The position numbers and the translations under genes were made by a program. Below are positions 1 to 11,778 of a stretch of DNA of 64,000 bases, piece by piece. Source of the stretch: Pseudomonas helleri (lineage in GTDB: Bacteria > Pseudomonadota > Gammaproteobacteria > Pseudomonadales > Pseudomonadaceae); the NCBI RefSeq assembly GCF_009600315.1, contig NZ_WIWC01000013.1, forward strand, positions 53,435 through 117,434. The letters run 5' to 3'. Under the pieces are notes generated by a model. It saw only the letters and a program-made list of their open reading frames with translations, searched no databases and was not told the DNA's origin. Positions within the stretch are counted from its first letter, which is position 1, and every line of letters begins with the position of its first letter.

Positions 1-356
1 CAGCAAACGAACTACAACCCTTCAACGTCGTGGTGGACCTGTGTGCAGAGCTCCCGGTGAAACCACAGGACCGTGTTTATTACAGCTTGCCGGTGCTGGA
101 CTTGACCGTACCTACCCTGTCGCAATGTCTGGAAGCCGGTCAAGCCATTGAGCGCTTACGCCATCACGGACCGTTGCTGGTGTGCTGCGCACTGGGTTAT
201 TCGCGAAGCGCTACGGCGGTTGCCGCTTGGCTGTTGATCAGCCGGCGCGCGGAGACGCTTGATCAGGCAGTGGCCATTATAGGTACAGCACGGCCCTGCG
301 TGGTTCTGCATGCTGCCCATCGCAGCGTTTTGAAGGCCTTGGTGCATGCCCGCTGA
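1..356 (+). CDS. Dual-specificity phosphatase domain protein, 3' end (YnbD-like)
   Basis: The reading frame is already open at base 3, so this is the C-terminal end of a gene that starts left of the window; the internal GTG at 30 is not the real start. The visible ~117 residues contain the phosphatase P-loop CALGYSRSA (Cys-x5-Arg), with Cys rather than the usual His just before the catalytic Cys. This is the dual-specificity/tyrosine-phosphatase fold. In Pseudomonas and in E. coli YnbD such a domain is usually fused behind PAP2-type membrane segments, which would lie upstream here; that part is inference. The next gene overlaps its last 11 bases, so the two are probably co-transcribed with the acyltransferase and CdsA-like genes. 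Confidence 0.75.
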   Translation, partial: ANELQPFNVVVDLCAELPVKPQDRVYYSLPVLDLTVPTLSQCLEAGQAIERLRHHGPLLVCCALGYSRSATAVAAWLLISRRAETLDQAVAIIGTARPCVVLHAAHRSVLKALVHAR

Positions 357-789
357 TATGCGGCTCCAGGTGGCCGCCTGCTTGTTGCGTCGGGGCCGCG
401 CGCTGGATCACCTATCTACGGGCCTGACCTTGTTGGGTGTGATATTGGGTTTAGCGCCCCTATTGATGCTCCCTGTTGCACCGATCGTTCTGCTATTGAG
501 CCTTGGAATAATTATCGTCGGCCTTTTGCAAAAATATTGGGCGCTAAGGGTGGCTTTGGACGCCGATCTGTTCGCCTTGATGGCGGATACCTTGCACCAC
601 ACCCCTCAACTCGACCTCGCCTTGCAAAGCCTTGGCCTGCAAACGGCGAATAAAGCCGGCCGGCCTTGGACTGAACGCTGTCATGGCGCGCTTGCACTGC
701 TGCACAAGCAAGCGTGGTTATTCGGCGCGCAAGTGATGCTGACGCTGGCAGCCATTTTCACCAGCTTCTGGTTACGTTTCTGCGGATAA
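346..789 (+). CDS. Small integral membrane protein of phospholipid cluster
   Basis: A 147-residue protein of unknown function. Two closely spaced hydrophobic segments (about residues 22-60) and a C-terminal one (about 124-145) predict an inner-membrane protein with a cytoplasmic loop between them. No catalytic motif is visible. The ATG at 346 overlaps the preceding phosphatase gene; a second in-frame ATG at 358, two bases after that gene's stop, is an equally plausible start. Position between a lipid phosphatase-like gene and an acyltransferase suggests a role in membrane lipid metabolism, which is inference from context only. Confidence 0.65.
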   Translation: MPADMRLQVAACLLRRGRALDHLSTGLTLLGVILGLAPLLMLPVAPIVLLLSLGIIIVGLLQKYWALRVALDADLFALMADTLHHTPQLDLALQSLGLQTANKAGRPWTERCHGALALLHKQAWLFGAQVMLTLAAIFTSFWLRFCG

Positions 790-798
790 GGAATTCTC

Positions 799-1419
799 AT
801 GCTTGAACCCATGGTTGCCACCTTGATTACCTCGCTGGCGCGCACTGTCACTGGAGCCCGTAGTTTATGGATGGGCTGCGCGCCGGTGCCGGTGCAACGT
901 ATCTACTTTGCCAATCACAGTAGCCACGGTGACTTCGTGTTGCTATGGGCCTCTTTGCCACGCAACTTGCGCCTGCTCACGCGCCCGGTCGCTGGCAGCG
1001 ATTATTGGAACAAGAGCGTTTTGCGCCGTTACATCATCACTCGGGTCTTCAACGGTGTTCTGATCGACCGTAACCGCAAAGAGCCTGTGGATAACCCTTT
1101 GCAGCCAATGCTCAACGCTTTGGAAAGTGGCGACTCACTGATCATTTTCCCGGAAGGTACGCGCAACCCGGAAGAGGGCTTACTGGCGTTTAAAAGCGGG
1201 ATGTATCACTTGGCTAAAAGTTACCCACAGGTGGAATTGATTCCGGTGTGGATTGCCAATCTGAACCGTGTCATGCCAAAGGGGCGCCCGCTACCGCTGC
1301 CATTGTTGTGCACCCTGCGCTTCGGTGCACCGCTGTACGTGGAGTGCGATGAAGACAAGGCTCAGTTTCTTGTACGCGCCCGCAACGCTTTACTCGCCCT
1401 TGCTTCGGAGCAATCCTGA
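799..1419 (+). CDS. PlsC-type 1-acyl-glycerol-3-phosphate acyltransferase family protein
   Basis: A 206-residue acyltransferase of the lysophosphatidic-acid acyltransferase family. Motif I is NHSSHGDF (the NHxxxxD catalytic pair, about residues 38-45) and motif III is FPEGTR (about 117-122). Such enzymes move an acyl chain from acyl-ACP or acyl-CoA to a lysophospholipid at the inner membrane. The start is supported by AAGGAA a few bases upstream of the ATG. It lies 9 bases after the membrane-protein gene and 1 base before the CdsA-like gene, so these form one operon. The exact substrate cannot be read from sequence, and it is probably accessory to the main PlsC of the cell. Confidence 0.88.
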   Translation: MLEPMVATLITSLARTVTGARSLWMGCAPVPVQRIYFANHSSHGDFVLLWASLPRNLRLLTRPVAGSDYWNKSVLRRYIITRVFNGVLIDRNRKEPVDNPLQPMLNALESGDSLIIFPEGTRNPEEGLLAFKSGMYHLAKSYPQVELIPVWIANLNRVMPKGRPLPLPLLCTLRFGAPLYVECDEDKAQFLVRARNALLALASEQS

Positions 1420-1420
1420 C

Positions 1421-2353
1421 ATGAATGGCCACACCCTGATGTTGTTCGCCGGGATCGGATTAATTCTGGTCCTGGCCTCGCTTATCGGCCTGATCCTTAA
1501 ACGACGCACCCGTGGTGCGCCTAATGCGCTGATTGACAACCTCAACGCTCGCATCAACGCATGGTGGGTGATGGTGGTGGTGATTGGCGTCGCTTTCTGG
1601 CTGGGCTCTGGCGCCGTGATCCTGTTGTTTTACGCGGTGTCATTCTACGCCCTGCGCGAGTTTCTCACCCTCACCCCCACCCGTCGCAGCGACTATCCGG
1701 CGTTGGTGGCTGCGTTTTACCTGGCTTTACCAGTGCAATACGCGCTGATCTACCTGGACTGGTACGGGCTTTTCTCGATCTTTATTCCTGTGTATGTGTT
1801 CTTGCTGTTACCCATTCTTGCCTCTCTGGGTGGTGACAGTACGCACTTTTTGGAACGCGCGTCGAAAGTGCAGTGGGGGCTGATGATCGCGGTGTTTTGC
1901 GTGTCGTTCGTGCCAGCACTACTGACTTTGGACATTCCAGGTCATGAGGGCCGCGGCCTCCTGCTGATCGCCTACCTGGTGATCGTGGTGCAGCTCTCTG
2001 ACGTTTTGCAGTACGTGTGCGGCAAGTTGTTTGGTAAACACAAAATAGCCCCCAACCTGTCGCCGTCAAAAACAGTGGAAGGCTTTGTAGGGGGAGTACT
2101 GCTGTCGTCAGTGATTGGTGCAGCGCTGTGGTGGGCGACGCCATTTAACCCGTGGCAGTCGTTCTTGATCGCGTTATTGATCAACTTACTGGGGTTTGCT
2201 GGCGGAATTGTGATGTCGGCGATCAAGCGCGACCGGGGCGTGAAAGACTGGGGGCACATGATTGAAGGGCACGGTGGAATGCTGGACCGACTCGACTCAG
2301 TGTGTTTCGCAGCACCGATTTTCTTTCATCTGGTGCGCTACGGATGGACGTGA
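1421..2353 (+). CDS. Phosphatidate cytidylyltransferase-like protein (CdsA/YnbB family)
   Basis: A 310-residue multi-pass membrane protein of the CDP-diglyceride synthase family, which makes CDP-diacylglycerol from phosphatidate and CTP. The C-terminal signature is clear: SAIKRDRGVKDWG followed by EGHGGMLDRLDS, matching the conserved S-x2-KR...KD...GHGG-x2-DR-x-D pattern. I chose the ATG at 1421, one base after the acyltransferase stop, rather than the upstream in-frame codon at 1268, which would overlap that gene by 150 bases. With the phosphatase and acyltransferase upstream it resembles the ynbB/ynbD group, so it is likely a paralogue of the housekeeping cdsA. Confidence 0.88.
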   Translation: MNGHTLMLFAGIGLILVLASLIGLILKRRTRGAPNALIDNLNARINAWWVMVVVIGVAFWLGSGAVILLFYAVSFYALREFLTLTPTRRSDYPALVAAFYLALPVQYALIYLDWYGLFSIFIPVYVFLLLPILASLGGDSTHFLERASKVQWGLMIAVFCVSFVPALLTLDIPGHEGRGLLLIAYLVIVVQLSDVLQYVCGKLFGKHKIAPNLSPSKTVEGFVGGVLLSSVIGAALWWATPFNPWQSFLIALLINLLGFAGGIVMSAIKRDRGVKDWGHMIEGHGGMLDRLDSVCFAAPIFFHLVRYGWT

Positions 2354-2358
2354 CGGGC

Positions 2359-4047
2359 CTATTGCGCAGCCCCTAACGTCAAAAACTCCACCAGTTCTGC
2401 CAGCGGCAACGGTTTGCTGATGAAGTAGCCCTGCACCTGGTCGCAGCCAAAGTCGCGTAACAACGATAATTGCTCGGGGGTTTCAACGCCTTCAGCGACG
2501 ACTTCCAGCTCCAGGTTGTGAGCCAGGTTAATCATGGCCAGCACCAGCTTGCGGTTTTCTTCACGGTTTTCCATGCCGCCTACGAAGCTTTTGTCGATTT
2601 TGAGCAAGGCAATGGGCAAGCTGTTGAGGTGAACGAACGATGAAAAGCCCGTGCCGAAGTCATCCAGCGAGAAGCGCACGCCCAGTCGTCCCAGCGCATC
2701 CATCGTTTGTTTAACCAAATCACTGCGCCGCATCACCGCGGTTTCGGTTAATTCGAACTCAAGCCAGTTGGCTTCAACGCCTCGTTCGGTAATCAGGCGG
2801 CTCAGGGTCGATAGCAGCTGACTGTCCTGAAACTGGCGGAACGACAGGTTGACGGCCATATGCAGTGGCGCCAGCCCGCGCTCGCGCAACGCCTGCATAT
2901 CACGCAGGGCACGCGAGATAACCCAGTAACCCAGCGGCACAATCAATCCACTTTGCTCGGCCAGTGGCACGAACTCATTGGGCGCGAGCAATCCGCGTTC
3001 GCCATGGCGCCAGCGCACCAACGCCTCTAATCCCACAATCGTCCCCGTGACCAAATCCAGACGCGGTTGGTAATGCAGCTCCAGTTCGTCACGGCGCAAG
3101 GCACGGCGCAGTTCACTTTCAAGGTCAGCCAGGCTGCGGGCATTACGATTGATGCGTTCGTCGAACACATGATAGGTACAGCCCTGGGTGCTTTTGGCCT
3201 GTTGCATGGCGATGTGTGCATGCCACATCAATGGATCGGCCCCGGCGTTGACGCGGGCATGGGCTATCCCGAGGCTGCACCCGAGCAGCAGGCTTTCGCC
3301 GTCGATCCAGTACGGCTCGGACAGCACTTCGATGATGCGTTCGGCCATCCATTCAGCACGCTCGGGCGCTCGGCGGGTGTCGATCAACAGTGCGAACTCA
3401 TCACTGCCCAGCCGTGCCAACTGGTCGCCGGCTTCAAGCCTGCTTTTAAGGCGCGCCACGACTTGCAGAATCAGACGGTCACCGGCCTGATGGCCAAGCG
3501 CATCGTTGGCGTGACGGAAATTGTCCAGATCCAGATGCCCGAGCGCCATTCCACGCCCGTCGTTTTCAGCCAAGCGTACGGCCAGCAAGGTCTGAAAGCC
3601 CTGGCGGTTGGCGATACCGGTCAGCGGGTCCTCTTCCGCGAGGCGTTGCAGGGTGTATTCAAGGATGCCGCGCTCGCGTACATGGCGCAGGCAACGTCGC
3701 AGTACATCAGTGGTCAGGCTGGGCCGGACCAGCCAGTCGCTGACGTCCTGGGGCGAGGTTTCGGGTTCAGCGTCCAGCAACAATACGGTGGGCAAGCGGC
3801 AGCGGCCCGGGGCTGGCTGTAAGGTGGGCGTGGTCAGCAACAATGCGTTTCGGTCATTCTCAAACAGGTAGCTGACGGACTCCCAGCTTGGCGCGCACAG
3901 CAAAATGACTGAACCTCCCATCGGCAGCAGGCACTTGCGTACCAACGCTTCCCAAGAAGGATCTTCAGCCAGCAAAAGCAAACGCAAGGGTTCGACATGC
4001 TCTGACAAGCTAGCTCCCTGGACTCTACACAAATGAGTGATAGGCAT
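2359..4047 (-). CDS. proE: c-di-GMP phosphodiesterase, degenerate GGDEF plus EAL (ProE-like)
   Basis: About 561 residues. An N-terminal ~120-residue receiver-like region lacks an obvious phosphoacceptor, followed by a GGDEF-fold domain whose active-site motif reads GSDEF and whose inhibitory RxxD site is replaced by EAGD, then an EAL domain with EALVRW, NLS and DDFGTG motifs intact. The EAL part should hydrolyse c-di-GMP while the GGDEF part is probably a regulatory GTP-binding remnant. It sits divergently from rep, as PA5295 (proE) does in P. aeruginosa. I chose the ATG at 4047, which has GGAG at good spacing; an upstream in-frame start at 4155 lacks one. Confidence 0.82.
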   Translation of the reverse strand: MPITHLCRVQGASLSEHVEPLRLLLLAEDPSWEALVRKCLLPMGGSVILLCAPSWESVSYLFENDRNALLLTTPTLQPAPGRCRLPTVLLLDAEPETSPQDVSDWLVRPSLTTDVLRRCLRHVRERGILEYTLQRLAEEDPLTGIANRQGFQTLLAVRLAENDGRGMALGHLDLDNFRHANDALGHQAGDRLILQVVARLKSRLEAGDQLARLGSDEFALLIDTRRAPERAEWMAERIIEVLSEPYWIDGESLLLGCSLGIAHARVNAGADPLMWHAHIAMQQAKSTQGCTYHVFDERINRNARSLADLESELRRALRRDELELHYQPRLDLVTGTIVGLEALVRWRHGERGLLAPNEFVPLAEQSGLIVPLGYWVISRALRDMQALRERGLAPLHMAVNLSFRQFQDSQLLSTLSRLITERGVEANWLEFELTETAVMRRSDLVKQTMDALGRLGVRFSLDDFGTGFSSFVHLNSLPIALLKIDKSFVGGMENREENRKLVLAMINLAHNLELEVVAEGVETPEQLSLLRDFGCDQVQGYFISKPLPLAELVEFLTLGAAQ

Positions 4048-4267
4048 TTTGGTGCTCCAGCGAGTCATGGCAATGAGACCCTTTGTCCGGAACACGCGAC
4101 CTGAACCTACCGTAAGGTAGACGTAAAACAAGGGGGTAGCCTGCGACAAACGCACAAAAGCGGCAAATTTAGATCAAGAGACGTGTCACACCGTCGCACA
4201 GAGGCAGCATTATCTGCACAGCCTGTTAAAATGCTCGCCCTTTTTACACACGACCCCCTAACTCGTC

Positions 4268-6906
<2,639 letters not shown>

Positions 6907-6914
6907 CCCCCATC

Positions 6915-7012
6915 TGTAGTCGCTGTCGCAGGCTTCGATGGGCATCACAGCGGCCCTCGCTTCGAAAGCGAAGGCCCTGCGGTCCTTATCGCAGCCTGCG
7001 GCAGCGACTACA
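6915..7012. repeat. REP-type inverted pair between xpt and CoA-hydrolase gene
   Basis: Two 20-base arms (6915-6934 and 6993-7012) are reverse complements with one mismatch. They carry the Pseudomonas REP-like core, and a smaller GC-rich hairpin lies between them. The pair sits between convergent genes, where it could also act as a transcription terminator or mRNA stabiliser. Its right arm ends 3 bases before the stop codon of the next minus-strand gene. Confidence 0.8.
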
Positions 7013-7015
7013 GGG

Positions 7016-8947
7016 TTAAGGGTTTACGTTGCGTGTGGCCTCCAGCCCGGCCAGCAACAAACGCTGATACAACTCTTCGCGCAGGCCGTCAGGATTTTCC
7101 AGCCCCATGCGTTCGAGATGTTCAGGGAAAGCCTGCGGTGCGGGGGCCTCCAGCGTCGCTTTGCCCAACTCGTAGATCTGCGTGAGCTTGAATTTACTTT
7201 TAAGCCAGTTCAATGCCCGCAGAAGGTCTTGTTCCTGCGCGCTGAAATCGCTCCCCAGCGGATACTCCGGGAATAAATGCGCATGCCGTTCGGCAATCTC
7301 CTGAAGTCGCTCCGGGCTATTGTCCGTAAACCGTGGATCAAGGCAAAAGTCCTCCGGCAATTTGCGGAAGAACTGAGCCTGCGCAATCAGTTCGGTCTGG
7401 AAGCGTGAATCGGTGATGTTGAGCAATGCTTCGATCACTTGCCGATCCGTCTTGCCACGCAAGTCCGCGATGCCGTATTCGGTGATCACTATGTCGCGCA
7501 AATGACGCGGGATAGTGCAATGACCGTATTCCCAGACAATATTGGAATTGACCTCCCCACCTGATTCACGCCAGCTGCGCAGAATGATAATTGAGCGTGC
7601 GTCATGTAACGCGTGGCCCTGAGCAACAAAGTTATATTGGCCTCCCACCCCGCTCAGCACTCGGCCGTCTTCCAACTGATCAGACACTGCGGCCCCGAGT
7701 AGCGTCATGGTGAACGCGCTGTTTACAAAGCGGGCATCTCGCCGCTGTAAGCGCTTTAACTCTTCCTGGCCGTACAACTCGTTGATGTAACTGATTGCGG
7801 TCATGTTGAATTCAGTACGTCGACTGAGAGGCAAGGCCCTTAAGCGTTGGTAGAAACTGTCAGGCCCCAAAATGAACCCGCCGTGAACACAGACGCCATC
7901 GGTGTGCAGAGATTCGTCCAGAGTGCCGGCATTGGCCTGGCTCTGGCGCTCGACGTCGGGATAGACCTTGCGCCGAACAATGCCCGCATCGACCAATACC
8001 ATCAGCCCGCTTACAAACATTTCACTGCATCCGTACAAGCCTTGGGCAAAGGAGCTGGTACCACCTTCGCGCTCAATCAGGCCCTGCCACGGGGTGATAT
8101 CAATAGCGTCCAGCAGGGCTCGATAGCCTTCGCCGTCGGAGTGCCGCGCGAGTAGAGCCCCGGTCAACGCATCACCCATCGAGCCGATACCGATTTGCAA
8201 TGTTCCGCCATCGCGAATCAAGGTGCTGGTATGGACACCAATAAAGTGGTCTTGAAGCGTCAGCGGCATATTCGGGGTCGAGAACAAACGTGTGCGCTCA
8301 ACGTCGTCCATCAGGTAATCGAAGTCAGCGGGTTTAACCTCTGAATCACCGGGCATATACGGCAAGTCGCCATGAAGCTGGCCCACCATCAGGATGGTTT
8401 CGCCTGCGGCTCGACGTTTGGCGATCATGGGCAGTAAATCAAGGGTGATGTCGGGGTTACAACTGAGGCTTAAGCGGCTGGAATCCTGCGGGTCGCAAGC
8501 GATCAACTGCGCAATCAGGTTCAAACCGCAGGCATTGATGTCGCGGGCCGCGTGGCTGTAATTGCTGCTGACGTAGTCCTGCTGCGCGGGCGGGCTATCC
8601 AGCAGGCTGCCCGCCTGCATATAGAATTGCTGAATGTGTATATTGCCCGGCATGCGGTTGTGACGCAGGTCAGCCAAGTAATCCAGCTCGATATAGTCGC
8701 CGAAAACTCTTTCTACAAAAGGCTCAAGAAATCGCTGCTGCAACCCGTCTCCCAGCGGCGGGCGACCCAGACTCAAGGCGGTATAAATCGTTAGCTGACG
8801 GTCAGGCAAGCCTTTGATCCGCTGATACAGCGCATTGATCAACCGATTGGGCTTACCCAGCCCCAGCGGAGTACCGAGGTGAATATGGGCTGGCAAACGT
8901 GCGAGCAGCTCATCAACTGTGCGCTCGATCGAACAGGACTGCACCAT
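7016..8947 (-). CDS. Acetyl-CoA hydrolase/transferase family protein
   Basis: About 643 residues, long for this family. The C-terminal half carries the CoA-transferase glycine signature SGVGGQYNFVAQG and the family stretch VVITEYGIADLRGK typical of acetyl-CoA hydrolase C-terminal domains. The N-terminal ~200 residues are less typical. The enzyme probably moves CoA between acyl donors and acceptors or hydrolyses acetyl-CoA in the cytoplasm. I chose the ATG at 8947, preceded by a near-perfect AAAGGAGGG, over upstream in-frame starts. The gene is monocistronic, flanked by a REP pair and by kauB. Confidence 0.82.
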   Translation of the reverse strand: MVQSCSIERTVDELLARLPAHIHLGTPLGLGKPNRLINALYQRIKGLPDRQLTIYTALSLGRPPLGDGLQQRFLEPFVERVFGDYIELDYLADLRHNRMPGNIHIQQFYMQAGSLLDSPPAQQDYVSSNYSHAARDINACGLNLIAQLIACDPQDSSRLSLSCNPDITLDLLPMIAKRRAAGETILMVGQLHGDLPYMPGDSEVKPADFDYLMDDVERTRLFSTPNMPLTLQDHFIGVHTSTLIRDGGTLQIGIGSMGDALTGALLARHSDGEGYRALLDAIDITPWQGLIEREGGTSSFAQGLYGCSEMFVSGLMVLVDAGIVRRKVYPDVERQSQANAGTLDESLHTDGVCVHGGFILGPDSFYQRLRALPLSRRTEFNMTAISYINELYGQEELKRLQRRDARFVNSAFTMTLLGAAVSDQLEDGRVLSGVGGQYNFVAQGHALHDARSIIILRSWRESGGEVNSNIVWEYGHCTIPRHLRDIVITEYGIADLRGKTDRQVIEALLNITDSRFQTELIAQAQFFRKLPEDFCLDPRFTDNSPERLQEIAERHAHLFPEYPLGSDFSAQEQDLLRALNWLKSKFKLTQIYELGKATLEAPAPQAFPEHLERMGLENPDGLREELYQRLLLAGLEATRNVNP

Positions 8948-9121
8948 CTGACCCTCCTTTACCATCCGTGTATAGAGATGTGACAGAGAGTGACTGTAGT
9001 TGGTTGCAAAGGCCAGTGGCGTACGCGCAGGTTTGCGCGAACGGAGACAATGGTTTTTTGGGAGGGAAATGTGTGCCCGCGCGTTTAATCGCGCGGGCAC
9101 GTCATGCTTTGATGCGGGGTG

Positions 9122-10615
9122 TTACAGCTTGATCCAGGTGGATTTCAGCTCGGTGTATTTGTCGAACGCATGCAACGACTTGTCGCGGCCATTACCGGAT
9201 TGCTTGAATCCGCCAAACGGCGCAGTCATGTCACCGCCATCGTACTGGTTAACCCACACGCTACCGGCCCGCAAGGCTTTGGCAGTCAGGTGTGCCTTGG
9301 AGATGTCAGACGTCCACACCGCTGCAGCCAGACCATAAGGGGTGTCGTTGGCAATCTGGATCGCTTCAGCTGCGGTATCGAAAGAGATGACCGACAGCAC
9401 AGGGCCAAAGATTTCTTCCTGAGCGATTTTCATGGCATTGCTGACGCCGTCGAAGATGGTCGGCTCAACGTAAGTACCGCCCGTTTCTTGCAGAATTTGC
9501 TTACCGCCCGCGACCAGTTTGGCGCCTTCGCTATGGCCCGACTCGATGTACGACAGCACAGTGTTCATTTGCTGTGTATCGACCAGCGCGCCCACCGTGG
9601 TTTCAGGGTCCAGTGGGTTGCCTGGCTTCCAGCTTTTAAGGGCTTCAATCACCAACGGCAGGAAGGTGTCTTTGATCGAACGCTCGACCAGCAGGCGGGA
9701 ACCTGCGGTGCAGACTTCACCCTGATTGAAGGCGATCGCGCTGGCGGCAGATTCGGCGGCTGCTTTAAGGTCTGGCGCGTCGGCGAAGACGATGTTCGGG
9801 CTTTTTCCACCCGCCTCCAGCCAGATGCGTTTCATGTTCGATTCGCCGGAGTAAATCATCAACTGCTTGGCAATTTTGGTCGAGCCGGTGAACACCAGCG
9901 TGTCGACATCCATGTGCAAGGCCAGCGCTTTGCCGACGGTGTGACCGTAACCGGGCAGAACGTTAAGAACGCCTGCGGGAATACCTGCCTCAACAGCCAG
10001 TGCAGCAATTCGGATGGCCGTCAGTGGCGATTTTTCCGAAGGTTTGAGGATCACCGAGTTACCGGTGGACAACGCAGGCCCCAGTTTCCAGCACGCCATC
10101 ATCAGCGGGAAGTTCCACGGCACAATGGCGCCGACCACGCCAACGGCTTCACGGGTCACCAGACCCAATTGGTCATGGGGGGTGGCGGCCACTTCATCGT
10201 AAATTTTGTCGATGGCTTCACCGCTCCAGCTCAGTGCACCGGCGGCGCCGGGTACGTCGATATGCAGCGAATCGCTAATTGGCTTGCCCATGTCCAGGGT
10301 TTCAAGAAGCGCCAGCTCCTCGGCGTTTTGCTTGAGCAGATCGGCAAAACGAATCATCACCGCTTTACGCTTGGCAGGTGCCAACCGTGACCAGACACCT
10401 GATTCGAAAGTTTTGCGGGCATTTTCAACAGCGCGCTGAGCGTCTGCGGCATCGCAACTGGCGACTTTGCCCAGCAAGCGGCCGTCGACCGGGCTGAGGC
10501 ACTCGAATGTTTCATTGGAGACTGCGTTGGTGTATTCACCGTTGATAAACGCACGACCTTCGATTTTTAGCTGTTGGGCCCGTTGTTCCCAATCAGCACG
10601 CGTCAGGGTGGTCAT
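9122..10615 (-). CDS. kauB: 4-guanidino/gamma-glutamyl-aminobutyraldehyde dehydrogenase
   Basis: A 497-residue NAD(P)-dependent aldehyde dehydrogenase. The active-site Cys lies in NQGEVCTAGSRLL and the general-base Glu in WLEAGGKSPNIV; the coenzyme motif VFTGSTKIAK is intact. Length and neighbourhood match P. aeruginosa PA5312 (kauB), which oxidises aldehydes formed from arginine, polyamine and agmatine breakdown. The usual partner aminotransferase is not adjacent here, so the exact substrate is inferred. The ATG at 10615 has GAGGAGGA upstream; the 25-residue longer form lacks such a site. Confidence 0.88.
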   Translation of the reverse strand: MTTLTRADWEQRAQQLKIEGRAFINGEYTNAVSNETFECLSPVDGRLLGKVASCDAADAQRAVENARKTFESGVWSRLAPAKRKAVMIRFADLLKQNAEELALLETLDMGKPISDSLHIDVPGAAGALSWSGEAIDKIYDEVAATPHDQLGLVTREAVGVVGAIVPWNFPLMMACWKLGPALSTGNSVILKPSEKSPLTAIRIAALAVEAGIPAGVLNVLPGYGHTVGKALALHMDVDTLVFTGSTKIAKQLMIYSGESNMKRIWLEAGGKSPNIVFADAPDLKAAAESAASAIAFNQGEVCTAGSRLLVERSIKDTFLPLVIEALKSWKPGNPLDPETTVGALVDTQQMNTVLSYIESGHSEGAKLVAGGKQILQETGGTYVEPTIFDGVSNAMKIAQEEIFGPVLSVISFDTAAEAIQIANDTPYGLAAAVWTSDISKAHLTAKALRAGSVWVNQYDGGDMTAPFGGFKQSGNGRDKSLHAFDKYTELKSTWIKL

Positions 10616-10784
10616 TCGAGTGTCCTCCTCATTGTTAAATGGAAGTGCCACCCTAACCAGTGGCCCTGGAACTTTCAATATATTTGACACATGGGGCGCG
10701 AATGGCTTGGCTTGTTCGTTTTAATAAACATAACCTTGGGTCTTTAATGACCTGCACATCGCACTTTCAGGGGGGACAAGAACC

Positions 10785-11156
10785 ATGAGCATCAAAACTA
10801 TCGTCGATTTCAGCACGGCCAACACTCAGGCGGAACGCTTCAGCCCGGCTCCGGAAAAAGTACTCAAGGGCTCCCCTGAGCAAGTCATCCACAATCACTA
10901 CAACAGTCCTTGTGGGCAAATGAATGCTGGGATGTGGGAAGGCGCTGTAGGTCAATGGACCGTCAATTACACCGAGCATGAATACTGCGAAATCATGCAA
11001 GGCGTTTCGGTTCTGCGTGACCTTCAAGGGAATGCCAAGACACTCCGCGCAGGTGATCGTTTTGTAATCCCGGCCGGGTTCAGCGGCACTTGGGAAGTAC
11101 TGGAACCGTGTAGGAAGATTTACGTCGTGTTTGAGCAGAACGCTCCAAAGCTCTGA
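10785..11156 (+). CDS. Cupin domain protein (DUF861-like)
   Basis: A 123-residue single-domain cupin. The stretch EHEYCEIMQGVSVLRD followed by GDRFVIPAGFSGTWEV gives the two beta-barrel motifs of the cupin_3 (ureidoglycine aminohydrolase-like) group, with fewer metal-binding His than classical cupins. The ATG at 10785 has GGGGGACAAG upstream. It is divergent from kauB, from which 169 bases separate it, so a shared control region is likely. A role in amine or amino-acid catabolism is suggested by context only. Confidence 0.8.
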   Translation: MSIKTIVDFSTANTQAERFSPAPEKVLKGSPEQVIHNHYNSPCGQMNAGMWEGAVGQWTVNYTEHEYCEIMQGVSVLRDLQGNAKTLRAGDRFVIPAGFSGTWEVLEPCRKIYVVFEQNAPKL

Positions 11157-11170
11157 TTTAGACCATTTGA

Positions 11171-11206
11171 AAGCCTCGCCATCAAGACAGGGCGAGGCTT
11201 TTTTTT
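11171..11206 (+). terminator. Rho-independent terminator after cupin gene
   Basis: A perfect 10-bp stem (AAGCCTCGCC / GGCGAGGCTT) with a 10-base loop is followed by a run of T. It begins 14 bases after the cupin stop codon. Confidence 0.9.
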
Positions 11207-11373
11207 GCCTGTTTTTACACTCACTAACGCACAAATTCCGAAACACCTGCGGCAGTGCGCGCGGGTCAAATTAAGCCAGTCTTTGGAGGCAAGCGCTGCG
11301 GTGCCAAACACTCATGGAGTAGCAAGCACTGACAGTGTCACCACTCACTTTCGATTACTGACAAGGATGAACC

Positions 11374-11670
11374 ATGTCGATCTCTACGGTTTTTAAACGT
11401 GCAGCGTTGGCTGCAACAGTTGCGGTCTCAACCCTTTCATTGCAGGCAATGGCTGGCGAAGACGGCAAATGCAATACAAACATGGCGATTAACTACCTCG
11501 TACCACCCAAAGTCACACCCCAGCTTGTGGAGCAGTTACGTACCGCTTACAGCGCGCAAGAGGTTCGTATAGAGCGTCCGGGAGAGGCACATACTAAAGA
11601 ATTCAATCCCTTTCGCTTGAGGTTGTTAGTGAATGAAGACAATTTTTTGAACACGCAGATCTGTGGGTAA
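11374..11670 (+). CDS. Small periplasmic protein, peptidase inhibitor I78-like (copy 1)
   Basis: A 98-residue exported protein. Residues 1-27 form a signal peptide ending AMA. The mature part ends VRIERPGEAHTKEF...RLRLLVNEDN...ICG, the pattern of the I78 (elastase-inhibitor-like) family: RPG, a conserved acidic/aromatic strand and a C-terminal Cys-Gly. Two Cys (in GKCN and ICG) could form a disulfide in the periplasm. It probably protects against serine proteases, but this is family inference. A paralogue follows 108 bases downstream. Confidence 0.72.
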   Translation: MSISTVFKRAALAATVAVSTLSLQAMAGEDGKCNTNMAINYLVPPKVTPQLVEQLRTAYSAQEVRIERPGEAHTKEFNPFRLRLLVNEDNFLNTQICG

Positions 11671-11778
11671 ACGCAGCGTGCATGTTCTGCAGAGCAAGGA
11701 ACAGCAGAAGGACTCTGCTGGTTCTACTGATACACACTTTTTCCAATCAAAAATCTATTCATGCAAGGAAGCTACACG

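Noticed and set aside
9119..10390. 423-codon plus frame opposite kauB
   Set aside because: Antisense shadow of a well-conserved aldehyde dehydrogenase; high-GC codon usage creates such frames.
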